A DNA stretch of 20,867 nucleotides from Beroe ovata (GCA_946803715.1 CAMPET010000083.1:262422-283288); one strand, 5' to 3'. Counted from the first letter of the stretch, positions 1-9,511 are shown. Numbers and translations: made by a program. Notes: generated by a model from the letters alone, not told the origin.

Positions 1-32
<32 letters not shown>
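1..32. repeat. (AC)16 dinucleotide microsatellite
   Basis: Sixteen uninterrupted AC units open the window and may continue to the left of it. Simple-sequence repeat with no gene attached. Confidence 0.97.
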
Positions 33-35
<3 letters not shown>

Positions 36-1246
36 GCCGATTTTGACGACTGATTCAGGAGGACCCTCGTCATAATGTCTGCCTCCCCCTCGCCCTCTGC
101 CTCGTCCTCTAAAAGACATCCTAGACAAGATGGCGTCACAGTCAAAATTATGACGTCATATAGGCAATATTCTGTAGTGGGAAAATATTCAAGGATTCGT
201 AACCCGTACGTGTATTGTGTAAACATCAGTGTGGATGGGATGGGGGCTGGAACAGTGAATGTCAAAGCAATATCAATTTCAGATTGTGTCCTGTTATACA
301 CCAATGTGGACACATGTGGGTAGCAGGTGATTGTTTATGCAAAGCAATGAATCGCAAAACGCTCCTGATTATATAAATTAACTATAGTATAGAATCTGGA
401 GATGGTAATTAAACTTCAACAAAATCAATTCCCTCAATAAATAAAAATCCATACACGTATTTATCTATCGTGAAGACTGAAGAGATGTCATAAAAACAGG
501 TTACCACTAGAGATCAATGATTATCATTACTCAGTATTGTAATTTTAACATAAAATCTAACAAATTGTGCTTGCATATCCCGTAATGACAGAATACGTTT
601 CGTTGTGACAACGTGAACTAGTCGTACTGATTTGAAACTATGTAAAATTTACTTTAATTCAACCCACACTAACGTTCAATACGCTACCCAACTGTTTTTA
701 ACAAACTACACAAAGCTGTGTACAAATTCTTTACAGTTCTGATTAAGTTAAACACAACGATAAATACTATGTGACTACCCACTCATATTAAATATTGACC
801 ATAAAAAGGTAAATTCACAAGGCCGAAATTCAAGGACCGATTAAATAACTAATTAAGAGTCAATATCTGGTCTCCATTGATAATGTTCATTTGACATGTA
901 TGGGGAATGAATAAGCCGATTTACAGTACAAATCCTATGATTAATCTATTAATAAACCCTCTGTTTATTATAGACGCAAGTACAAGATCTAATAGTGAAG
1001 ATAAAACGTGATTTGATATCTATTTGAATCATGTGTTGAAGTATAAATTACACCGAGACAATGTTATGTCTCACGAACGTGAACTGATGGACTGTTCGGT
1101 CAAGCAGCGGCAATAACGCAGCACTGAAATACTGCTCCACCGTCTTCACTCTGAAATGGAAATGACACGCGTCATTGCTTGACGCGAGACCATGAAATTG
1201 TCATAAATCACAACATATCATAGAAAATAGAAATAGTGTTTTATGT
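33..1246. other. Non-coding stretch, no supported gene
   Basis: AT-rich sequence downstream of the collagen gene. A perfect TGACGTCA (CRE-type) octamer lies at 151-158, and an AAGATGGCG motif of the kind found at metazoan transcription starts overlaps 127-135. An 82-codon open frame on the plus strand (75-323) resembles no family I know. On the minus strand a TTTATT at 963-968 could be a distal AATAAA signal for the collagen gene. I see no splice-supported exon. Confidence 0.5.
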
Positions 1247-2712
1247 TTAGGTAATACAAACCATAGAAACAGAGCTGAGGAACTGCTTCTCAGGGCAGGA
1301 GAATGAGGAGTCAGCGGAGGTGAGCTCAGTACATGTTGTGGTGAGGACTGGTGATACGCCAGGAGCACCCTGGGTTGAGGAGAGGTTAGTCAGTGAGAGA
1401 GAGAGTTGAACATGGTATTTCATATGTTGAGCGAGGATGACAGATAATAGCTGCATTTTGATCGAACATGGAGCTGACTTAGTCAATTGATCACTTTTGA
1501 ATTTTGATCTTCGATAATTAGAAACTGATTGGTTCATCATTGATATTTAATAACATTGAGAACGAGAATCAAAGTGCAATCAATATGTAGAATCAGAACA
1601 TGCTTATCACCATGGATTGTTCAGTAACCTGTTCACCAGGTTCTCCACGGCCCCTCTCTCCGCGCTCTCCTTGTGGTCCCTCTGGACCCTGGATACCGGG
1701 TGCTCCTCTCTCACCAGGCTCACCTGACGCATGACATTATCAGCCAAGGATAAGAGCTACGGTCAGTGTAACAGAACACTGACAGATCGTAAAAACAAGG
1801 GTTACCTTGTGGTCCCTGAGCTCCCTGTGAACCTCTAGCTCCGTCATCACCATGTTCTCCCTTGAGTCCTGGTGCTCCCCTCTCTCCAGCAGGGCCTGTT
1901 TCTCCAGCAGGTCCCTGAGGGCCAGCAGGTCCCTGCTCTCCCTGAGGTCCAGTAGCTCCGTCATTGCCAGCTGGGCCAGCTACACCTTGCTCTCCTTGAA
2001 CACCTTGGTCTCCAAGTGGGCCAGCAGGGCCAGTTGCTCCGGCAGGTCCTGCTTCCCCGGTTGGGCCTTGTGGACCAGCTTCACCCTGCATTCATGGATT
2101 ATAGATTGCAAACACTAACTTATCTATGATTGAAAATACTATCAGTCTGAATTAACTTATATCTGATATTAACCTGAGGTCCAGAAGGTCCAGTTTCACC
2201 AGCTGGTCCCACTGGTCCTTGCAGTCCTTGAGCTCCAGCAGGTCCTGTGAGATAATTTGATGATACTTCTCCTTTCAGAATAAAAAACAAGACCAAGGCC
2301 AGCCAGACTGAGACATGACTCTTACCCTGAGCTCCAGTATCACCCTTTTCTCCAGGTGGCCCAACAGGTCCTCTCAAGTTCTCTTTGTCTGCTAGGATGG
2401 CTTCCATTTCAGCCACTTTTTGATTCACCAAACTGAGCTCTTCAGAAAGTGCCTGCATATAGCACAAGTAATTAAGCAAACCTCTTGATATCATGATGGA
2501 TACATCAATGTCAAGCTTAAAACTAAGCTAACCTGAATTGACTGGACAATCCTGTGATTATTAACACCCTTTTCTAACTCAACAATCCTCATCTGAAACC
2601 ATGAAGCAACAAGTGCAAAGATAACTGCAAGGCACACTGTTGGTATGAGCGAGCCAATTCCCTCTGGTTTTGGCCCTTGTTGCACAAATGCCTGCTTGTT
2701 CTTGGAAACCAT
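1247..2712 (-). CDS. Type II transmembrane collagen-like protein, six exons, 291 aa
   Basis: Predicted exons (minus strand): 2712-2533, 2452-2326, 2244-2174, 2085-1806, 1723-1629 and 1369-1247. All five introns (80, 81, 88, 82 and 259 bp) have GT/AG ends and keep the frame. The start ATG sits in a perfect ACCATGG context, three bases after a candidate splice acceptor (AG at 2717-2716), so there may be a 5' UTR exon. Residues 1-20 are a short cytoplasmic tail with no signal peptide, about 21-40 are one hydrophobic membrane anchor, about 41-85 a heptad-like stalk, and 88 to about 257 a Gly-X-Y domain of some 56 triplets. Exon 4 alone carries 31 uninterrupted triplets. One residue is missing from the repeat in exon 5 (Gly-Arg-Gly-Glu-Pro). 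Exon 6 adds a 40-residue non-helical tail with three cysteines; its acceptor has a good pyrimidine tract. Inferred to be a membrane-anchored trimer with an extracellular collagen rod. I do not recognise a named ortholog. Confidence 0.82.
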
Positions 2713-3089
2713 GGTCTGTAGTATATAGGTGAAAGTGACCAAAAACAGATGTCAGATATAACATAGTGAAAGATACATATGAGCTCTTTGACTTTAATAG
2801 AAAACAGGCATGATCAATATTGTAGCATATGGAATCTTTAACTTTCGCTGCTGAAATATTACAATTTACATTATAAGAATACTGTTTTAAAAACTCCACA
2901 GTTCTCACATGATCTACAAAAAGCTGATAATAAATTTAGACACTCATCAAATACTAGAAATGATTCAATTACTGTTCATTGAAAAGCATCTTAAAAATAA
3001 TCTTAAACAAATATCTTGAATATCAAAATAGTGTGATTTATTTCAAACTGTAAAAGGATTATCATACGGTGCTTGATTGTCTTTTTTAG

Positions 3090-3095
3090 TTTATT
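3090..3095 (-). promoter_or_regulatory. Polyadenylation signal AATAAA of FAM177
   Basis: AATAAA on the minus strand seven bases after the FAM177 stop codon, with T-rich sequence on the plus strand around it. The second copy has the same hexamer at 4896-4901. The very short distance implies a tiny 3' UTR. Confidence 0.55.
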
Positions 3096-3102
3096 CACAT
3101 GA

Positions 3103-3430
3103 TTAACCTGTGGCACCACCTTCAAGCACATGATCTGAAGTGGAGGTAGTGGATTCTTGCTCTTTCAACTCTTTAGCTTTCTGACGTTCATATTCCTCTA
3201 TTATATACCAGTATTTTGGACCAGTTATCCCAAAAAAGTCAGCAAGCCATTCACCAACAGTATCAATCATATCAAGTGTTTTCTTTCCACCCAAACAAGT
3301 GACATGGAGGATATATCCTGGCCAAGTTAGTCTAGTTATATCCACAGGTAGGTCCTCTCCTTCTGATTCACTTTCCTCTTCTGAAATATGTCCTTGAAAC
3401 TCTACGCTATCTCCTAACTTCACATGTGTC
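3103..3430 (-). pseudogene. FAM177A1: FAM177 family gene, first copy, truncated by contig end
   Basis: Reading frame identical in position to the fuller copy at 4909-5238, but cut at its 5' side by the N at 3431. It is an incomplete assembly copy rather than a biologically decayed gene. It carries the same acidic stretch and conserved FAM177 core, and ends at the same TAA at 3105-3103. One residue differs from the other copy (Ser versus Ala, early in the exon). Stop and polyadenylation signal are as in the second copy. Confidence 0.75.
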
Positions 3431-3431
3431 N
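3431..3431. other. Contig join (single N), followed by duplicated sequence
   Basis: The bases after the N restart at the equivalent of 1617, so 3432-3970 aligns to 1617-2155 at a constant offset of 1815 without indels, with about 12 mismatches by eye. Confidence 0.9.
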
Positions 3432-3443
3432 TTGTTCAGTAAC

Positions 3444-3900
3444 CTGTTCACCAGGTTCTCCACGGCCCCTCTCTCCGCGCTCTCCTTGTGGTCCCTCTGG
3501 ACCCTGGATACCGGGTGCTCCTCTCTCACCAGGCTCACCTGACGCATGACGTTATCAGCCAAGGATAAGAGCAGCGGTCAGTGTAACAGAACATAGACAG
3601 ATCGTAAAAACAAGGGGTACCTTGTGGTCCCTGAGCTCCCTGTGAACCTCTAGCTCCGTCATCACCATGTTCTCCCTTGAGTCCTGGTGCTCCCCTCTCT
3701 CCAGCTGGGCCTGTTTCTCCAGCAGGTCCCTGAGGGCCAGCGGGTCCCTGCTCTCCCTGAGGTCCAGTAGCTCCGTCATTGCCAGCTGGGCCAGCTACAC
3801 CTTGCTCTCCTTGAACACCTTGGTCTCCTTGTGGGCCAGCAGGGCCAGTTGCTCCAGCAGGTCCTGCTTCCCCGGTTGGGCCTTGTGGACCAGCTTCACC
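3444..3900 (-). CDS. Transmembrane collagen, second copy, exons 4 and 5 only
   Basis: Exon 4 equivalent at 3900-3621 and exon 5 equivalent at 3538-3444, with the same splice sites as the first copy. It encodes Gly-X-Y repeats with a few substitutions (for example Pro-Leu to Pro-Gln in the third repeat block). Neighbouring exons are missing: exon 6 lies beyond the N at 3431, and upstream exons are replaced by the insertion at 3971-4313. Most likely the alternative haplotype of 1617-2155 rather than a second gene. A true tandem duplicate is possible but less likely given the N joins. Confidence 0.8.
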
Positions 3901-3970
3901 CTGCATTCATGGATTAGAGATTGTAAACACTAACTTATCTATGATTGAAAATACTATCAGTCTGAATTAA

Positions 3971-4313
3971 TGTGTGATTAGGCTATCAACTTCTGTGACA
4001 GAGTGGTCTGTACGGAACCCCACGGTTTCGATTCCTTGTTTAACATGCCGTACAGCAAGGATCTCCACCGTGTTCGCCAGGCTAGGCACCATGGGTCGAC
4101 CGGGGACGAAATTTGGCCGGGGCCGGGGCCGGGGCCGGGACCAAGTTGAATCAGCCGGGGCCGGGACTAACCGGGATTTGGGAATTTTAGCAAGGCCGGG
4201 GCCGGGGCCGGGATTGGCTAAAAATTGCCGGGGCCGGGGCCGGGGCCGGGATTTATTTAATCTAATTTTCAAAATTTTTGAAAGTTTCCCGAAACTCTTA
4301 CCAATGTGACCTA
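3971..4313. mobile_element. Insertion with tRNA-like head and (GGGGCC)n arrays, SINE-like, right end not seen
   Basis: The two collagen haplotypes align until 3970/2155 and then diverge abruptly, which marks the left edge of an insertion in collagen intron 3. Near the start, 3996-4006 resembles a pol III box A and 4025-4035 (GTTTCGATTCC) matches the box B consensus with one mismatch, as in tRNA-derived SINEs. The 18-base gap between them is short for a functional promoter. The body has four GC-rich arrays separated by AT-rich linkers. The N at 4314 hides the right boundary, so no target duplication can be checked. Confidence 0.45.
4111..4253 (+). repeat. Four interrupted (GGGGCC)n arrays
   Basis: Blocks of two to four GGGGCC units occur at about 4113-4141, 4157-4168, 4191-4214 and 4227-4252. 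Each ends in GGGA followed by an AT-rich linker, so the whole is a higher-order repeat. Runs of four G separated by CC can form G-quadruplexes. Confidence 0.85.
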
Positions 4314-4314
4314 N
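4314..4314. other. Contig join (single N) beside GC-rich repeat
   Basis: The sequence after this N restarts at the equivalent of 2509: 4315-5236 aligns to 2509-3430 at a constant offset of 1806. I found only four mismatches, all equivalent to about 3301-3405. The break lies about 60 bases from the last (GGGGCC)n block. Confidence 0.9.
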
Positions 4315-4338
4315 TGTCAAGCTTAAAACTAAGCTAAC

Positions 4339-4518
4339 CTGAATTGACTGGACAATCCTGTGATTATTAACACCCTTTTCTAACTCAACAATCCTCATCT
4401 GAAACCATGAAGCAACAAGTGCAAAGATAACTGCAAGGCACACTGTTGGTATGAGCGAGCCAATTCCCTCTGGTTTTGGCCCTTGTTGCACAAATGCCTG
4501 CTTGTTCTTGGAAACCAT
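4339..4518 (-). CDS. Transmembrane collagen, second copy, exon 1 only
   Basis: Sixty codons with the same start context, cytoplasmic tail, membrane segment and stalk start as 2533-2712. The exon ends at the same GT donor. The exon 2 and 3 equivalents are absent because the N at 4314 falls in the following intron. I saw no difference from the first copy, so this is probably the same gene represented twice in the scaffold. Confidence 0.8.
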
Positions 4519-4895
4519 GGTCTGTAGTATATAGGTGAAAGTGACCAAAAACAGATGTCAGATATAACATAGTGAAAGATACATATGAGCTCTTTGACTT
4601 TAATAGAAAACAGGCATGATCAATATTGTAGCATATGGAATCTTTAACTTTCGCTGCTGAAATATTACAATTTACATTATAAGAATACTGTTTTAAAAAC
4701 TCCACAGTTCTCACATGATCTACAAAAAGCTGATAATAAATTTAGACACTCATCAAATACTAGAAATGATTCAATTACTGTTCATTGAAAAGCATCTTAA
4801 AAATAATCTTAAACAAATATCTTGAATATCAAAATAGTGTGATTTATTTCAAACTGTAAAAGGATTATCATACGGTGCTTGATTGTCTTTTTTAG

Positions 4896-4901
4896 TTTAT
4901 T
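4896..4901 (-). promoter_or_regulatory. Polyadenylation signal AATAAA of FAM177 (second copy)
   Basis: Same hexamer and spacing as 3090-3095, seven bases beyond the stop codon at 4911-4909. Confidence 0.55.
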
Positions 4902-4908
4902 CACATGA

Positions 4909-6151
4909 TTAACCTGTGGCACCACCTTCAAGCACATGATCTGAAGTGGAGGTAGTGGATTCTTGCTCTTTCAACTCTTTAGCTTTCTGACGTTCATATT
5001 CCTCTATTATATACCAGTATTTTGGACCAGTTATCCCAAAAAAGTCAGCAAGCCATTCACCAACAGTATCAATCATATCAAGTGTTTTCTTTCCACCCAA
5101 ACAAGTCACATGGAGGATATATCCTGGCCAAGTAAGTCTAGTTATATCCACAGGTAGGTCCTCTCCTTCTGATTCACTTTCCTCTTCTGAAATATGTCCT
5201 TGGAACTCTGCGCTATCTCCTAACTTCACATGTGTCATCTGAGATCACATTGAAATAGTTGTATTGAATCTAGTGTCAGCCAAAAATCTAGTGTCAGCCA
5301 AAAATTCAATACAAGAATTTCTATGATCCAATTCACAGTTCTGTTGATGGCATGGCAATTTACAGGCACCATATGTTACTGATGCAGAAGCAAAATTCTG
5401 CATCACACAGTGCACTGATGACTGAGAGTTTACATTTATGATAAGTGAACAATTATAAACAGTACACACAAGACTCACTCCCAATCAAATGCACTACCAA
5501 TCTGATAATAATTCTCCGAACATAGCCTAAGTATTAAACAATTCATAAAAAATTATAGTAGGGTTTTCCCTACTGTCAGGGTCTTACTAAATCCATCGCC
5601 CTTATTATGTCATGTGACTTGGGTTTTTTCGGTTTCCTGACCCATCCCAAAACCTAGCCCACAAGATACTTCCAAGCCCTAACCCTGACTTAAACCCTAA
5701 CACGAGGGTTTAAAACAAGATAAATAAATAAATAAAAATTTTTGCCATCAGGCAACTCTATTATGACATTTCACTCGTCGTCAATTTGATTCATTGAATT
5801 ATGTACCCACACAGAGTACTCACTACGAAACTAAAAAGTCTTCAATTAATTTCCATAGTCTACTATCTAGTTACTATAAGCTAGGTATGCAAAATAATAC
5901 AATAACAACAATAACTAAATAACAACAGTTATTACAACTGCCTAAATTAAAAANCACACCGAAAATCGTTTCCCGACACAGAATCTCTCCGCAGGAATCT
6001 CGTTGGCGCGCGATTCTATTGGTTGACAGAGCATATGTCACGTCACGTGATGTACCGCGTGACTCAGTGCTCAGTGAGTGTGGAGTATGTGTGTACACGA
6101 GCATACCTGTTTTTGTACATGACAGTCTTGTGAAGACTTGCTAAATGCCAT
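4909..6151 (-). CDS. FAM177A1: FAM177 family protein, two predicted exons, about 124 aa
   Basis: Main exon 5238-4909 (109 codons plus stop). It has an acidic Glu/Ser run followed by the FAM177 core: a Leu-Thr-Trp block, a hydrophobic segment, a Gly-Glu-Trp-Leu-Ala block, then Gly-Ile-Thr-Gly-Pro-Lys-Tyr and a charged helix with Glu-Glu-Tyr. This matches the order in vertebrate FAM177A1/B, here shorter (human is over 200 aa). The exon begins just after an AG acceptor (5240-5239). The proposed first exon 6151-6107 gives a 15-codon start with ATG at 6151-6149 and a CAG|GTATG donor in the same phase; this part is inference. The intron contains the N at 5954. Human FAM177A1 is reported as a Golgi protein; its biochemical role is poorly known. 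It lies head-to-tail upstream of the collagen gene, with 390 bp from stop to collagen ATG. Confidence 0.75.
5268..5303. repeat. Two tandem copies of an 18-bp unit
   Basis: The unit beginning ATCTAGTGTCAGCC is repeated exactly twice inside the FAM177 intron. Probably simple slippage. Confidence 0.85.
5557..5713. repeat. Short segment bounded by two perfect hairpins, telomere-like content
   Basis: Left hairpin: AGTAGGG, TTTT loop, CCCTACT (5557-5574). Right hairpin: TTAAACCC and GGGTTTAA around an 8-base loop (5690-5713). Between them are the inverted pair GTCAGGGT (5575-5582) and ACCCTGAC (5680-5687), and CCCTAACCC runs. Could be a miniature element; no target duplication was found. Confidence 0.35.
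5954..5954. other. Contig join (single N)
   Basis: Falls within the proposed FAM177 intron. No duplication is visible across it. Confidence 0.85.
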
Positions 6152-7862
6152 CACTATCAGTACTGTTACTGTTAGTGTTGTTTTTCCACATGCAATTCTA
6201 GCTTGTGCCTATGGATCAGACATACCAGATGTTTACGGATTAGTGAATTTGCTACTAGTAGAAACTAAAAGAGTATGACTGTGATTCAGGGGATAGAAAT
6301 AGATAGAAATATTTGACAAACAAGAAGAATCATTTTGCGGAACAATTATTTCGACATAATCTGCAATCATCGATTGTTCTTTAAATCATCGACCGTACTA
6401 TTTCCAATTATCATCTAGTTGCGCTCTAATCTAGTGCTGCTCTGTCCACGAAGAATCGGTAAATCCTATGCCACAATTATAATCCATGGTTGATGTCATG
6501 TGGGCACTTATGTAGTTAGCTCCCTATCAAATCCGCTGTCAGCAGGGCATTTCACACCTGTGGGGAATACACAGAATTGGGGTATGATCTTCCAATTTAT
6601 TCAATTCAATCAAACAGTCGACGTAGAAAATCAAGAAGTGAAGGACAATAGTCATACCTCTCGATAATGAGATCATCAACAACCGGACTCTGCTCCACTC
6701 TTTCATCACATAGTATCATCAATAACATCCATGGGGTCGAGGTGTGGTCGGGTTAATGGGACATCATGTATGAGCGTATCCATCCCTTTTATCAAGGTCT
6801 TCATTAGCAGAGCGCATCAAGCCTGTAATCTGTATGCAATATATTGGTGAGAAGAATTTGATCAATGCCGTCTCTTCTAGAATAATCGACGGAAAGCCAT
6901 GGTGAAAAGTCAACGAAAAGAATCTCAGCTTTCAATTGAGTTTATCTTGGAAAATGGGATTGCCAAGACGTATCCGGCAGTGGCAGTCAAGTAACGATAT
7001 CTCTCATGAGCATAGAGAAACATATCACTTCGATTGAACCCCGAGGAAACTAGGGATTTGGCATGTACATATCGACGAGGTTACTAACAAATGAAATTAA
7101 CCTTAATTATTGTGCCATATTGATGGCCAAAAAATACGATATCAGTATAAGGAAGAGAAAATCTTGAAGTTCTAAGGAAACCAGAGCTGAATAACTATAA
7201 GAATTCACTACAACACCCCTTCACCGGTCTGTGAGGGTACGTTTTCGATTGAATTGTGTCGCAGTGCAATTCATGTACTGTTTTCGTGTAAAACTGAACT
7301 GGGACGAGACGTACGACGCCTATACCTACCTACACGAATTCTGAGGTGTCACACGTGTCACGTCGTATAATCTTTAAAAGCTGATATATGTGTATCACTG
7401 TCACATGCAGAGATGCATTAACTAACATATCGATGAATAGACTCCAATGCAATCAACACAAAACAAAGGAAAGGCACTAACTAGGTGGTAAAATAGCCAA
7501 GCGCGCGGCGCGCGAAACATTTGTTTCACGCGCGCGAAAATTAAGAACATATGAAATGCGATCAATAACTAGTCTATAAGGCAAAACTGGTGAATGAGAA
7601 GACCCTTTTCATGGGTATATGGGTAGGTTTCTTGGAATTGGAAACGGGGAAACCTCAGTTACTACAATGATTAAGAATAATAGCAATCTACCTTTGCGAA
7701 CAAACAAGCATGGCAGGACCATAACAAATCAAATTCGTTGCACCACGAGTGTCAAGTCAATGCGCAACGTAGGATAGGTCAATCCTTTGAAAGTTGATAC
7801 CATCGGCAAATGTTGAAAGATTAGTGAAGGATGAATAACTAAGATAAACAGCGAAGATGAAA
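6152..7862. other. Intergenic stretch without supported genes
   Basis: No open frame above about 60 codons and no convincing exon on either strand. The part next to 6152 should hold the FAM177 promoter if the proposed first exon is right, but I see no clear core element. A GC-rich imperfect hairpin is at 7500-7538. Confidence 0.5.
7500..7538. repeat. GC-rich imperfect hairpin (GCGCGCG arms)
   Basis: Arms GCGCGCGAAACA and TGTTTCACGCGCGC pair except for a two-base insertion. Alternating GC runs of this kind recur at 11882-11898 and 12021-12031. Confidence 0.6.
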
Positions 7863-8111
7863 GAATGATGTAGGGATTGATTGGTATGGTGATAACAAAA
7901 TGGTACCTACATTATTTTGGCTGTGCTCAGAGACCACACTACACGGCACAATCTGGCACCATTCTTTGCGCCGACACCACGCCGTCNGAATGATGTAGGG
8001 ATTGATTGGTATGGTGATAACAAAATGGTATCTACATTATTTTGGCTTTGCTCAGAGACCACACTACACAGCACAAGCTGGCACCATTCTCTGCGCCGAC
8101 ACCACGCCGTC
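7863..8111 (+). repeat. 124-bp segment present twice across an N join
   Basis: 7863-7986 and 7988-8111 align at offset 125 without indels, with about five substitutions. The first copy ends exactly at the N (7987) and the second begins just after it. This is the expected pattern of unmerged overlapping contig ends. Any open frame spanning both copies is an artefact. Confidence 0.9.
7987..7987. other. Contig join (single N) inside duplicated overlap
   Basis: Flanked on both sides by the same 124-bp sequence. Confidence 0.9.
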
Positions 8112-8379
8112 ATGGTCGCACAATTCTATACTAGGCACAATTCTATACTTTCAACAAATTTGAGAACTGAACTGAAGATGGTGTATGTCACACTGAAATT
8201 TTTTGACACACTAACAACGACCGGTTTACTTGTTGCATCTGTGCGTTATCACTATCAGAAATTCCGAATTCTTGATCTCTCTACTCCAACTAAAAATTTC
8301 AAACTACAATGGGTCCGCACTCCGTACGCTAACACCACCCTGTTCTGTTCGCTGCCGATCACAAATTCTATCACAAATT

Positions 8380-9150
8380 TGTGCGCTGAAACCACTGAGT
8401 AGGTATTGACTACCGAACAAGTCTGGAATCTGAGAATAATCAGTCACACGCAGTCACCACTCTATTAATACACTGTACAGTGTACACTTATGCCACTGCG
8501 TAGTCTTTCATAAATCATAAACTGACACCACTAGCACTCAATGCTCTCACACCACAAGGCGGCCACCACGTACTACATCTGTGCTCTGAGCTTCTGCAAG
8601 CTGACACCACTCTAACCTCTGACACCACTCACTGTGGACGATGACACCAGTCACCACTGAGTATACTGCCAATACACGAAACTCTTGCACCATTGTTGAT
8701 TGTATCATATCACAATTCTATAGGAAATAGGAATACGTCTGGGGCCTCGATCTCGTCACACTGTCTAGTGTCTGTGCTCCGACACCACAATACATGCTAA
8801 CCTGTACGATGACAACTGCCTGCTATCACGAACTTGCAAATTGAAACAACTGAGCAGTAACTAATGGAGCAAGTCTGAAATCTGGCTACTCATCACACTA
8901 TTATATGCAGTTGACACTCTTTTCTGACACCAGCACTCAGCAGACAAACCGATACCTTGATACCTACTCTTATATAAGGAAAACACTGTACGCTGTAGTG
9001 GTATCGTTGCACATAGTGGCATCAGTATACACTGTACAGTGTACACTGATGCCATTGGGTTATCTTTCACATTTTCATTCACTGACATCACTTGCACTCT
9101 ATGCCCTCTATGCTCACCACTTGGACTCTATGCTCTCACACCACGGGGCA
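8380..9150 (+). repeat. Two diverged copies of a GACACCAC-rich unit with palindromic cores
   Basis: About 8380-8565 and 8838-9150 share, in order, an AACTGAG/CAAGTCTG block, the 16-bp palindrome TACACTGTACAGTGTA (8469-8484 and 9028-9043) and a following ATGCTCTCACACCAC block (end near 8555 and 9146). The second copy carries extra internal sequence. The octamer GACACCAC occurs repeatedly through the stretch. No coding potential recognised. Confidence 0.6.
9017..9054. repeat. 38-bp near-perfect palindrome
   Basis: Two 19-base arms with no spacer and a single mismatched pair, centred on TGTACA. The core 16 bp is perfect and recurs at 8469-8484. Confidence 0.9.
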
Positions 9151-9510
9151 ACCCATTGTTCGCTCTGGAAATTAGAATTTCACTTCCAGTTTGAGACAAG
9201 ACAAAAAAGTAGGATAGGTAGGACTAGGAGGGGAGTCACAGCATTGGCAAATCGAACTTGGCAATTCACACGTGTTAAAAGCATGAGGGAGAGAGCAAGT
9301 TCCCAACTTGAAGGGATTGCCTGAGACTTTTTAAAGTAGGTTTCATGACATGCAATGAGTTCGTCATCCTGTCACTGATCCGAGTACCCTGTCAGTCATG
9401 ACCCTTTATAGCTGTAACGAGTTGGGTATTCCGGTCATCATGCCAACAATTCTGTTGGCTATTCGCGACATTGGGTATTCTAGAAGTTGGGTATTCCGTA
9501 CTGTTACCCC

Positions 9511-9511
9511 N
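9511..9511. other. Contig join (single N)
   Basis: Lies 44 bp left of the target duplication of the TIR element, so the element itself is within one contig. Confidence 0.85.

Noticed and set aside
75-323. 82-codon plus-strand open frame with a Ser/Pro-rich start
   Set aside because: No recognisable domain, no conserved neighbour and no splice evidence; kept only as a note.
1593-1628. Alternative collagen C-terminus by reading through exon 5 to a TGA at 1595-1593
   Set aside because: Splicing at the CAG|GTTACT donor to the exon at 1369 keeps the Gly-X-Y register and uses a strong acceptor; read-through remains possible as a minor form.
1852-2118. Ser/Leu-rich open frames on the plus strand opposite the collagen exons
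   Set aside because: Antisense shadows of the Gly-X-Y repeat; the same holds for 3667-3933.
3996-4035. A functional tRNA gene
   Set aside because: Only box-like motifs with short spacing; no acceptor stem or cloverleaf could be drawn.
3974-4309. 111-codon open frame with Gly/Arg/Pro-rich repeats
   Set aside because: Translation of the (GGGGCC)n arrays; low complexity, no splice or start support.
5245-5484. 79-codon minus-strand open frame upstream of the FAM177 exon
   Set aside because: Not in a splice-compatible arrangement with the FAM177 exon; includes the 18-bp tandem repeat and no family signature.
6018-6049. Minus-strand CCAAT box and CACGTG as the FAM177 promoter
   Set aside because: If the first exon is 6107-6151 these fall in its intron; no other core promoter evidence.
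7917-8402. 161-codon plus-strand open frame
   Set aside because: It crosses an N, is built from the duplicated 124-bp overlap and GACACCAC repeats, and shows no domain.
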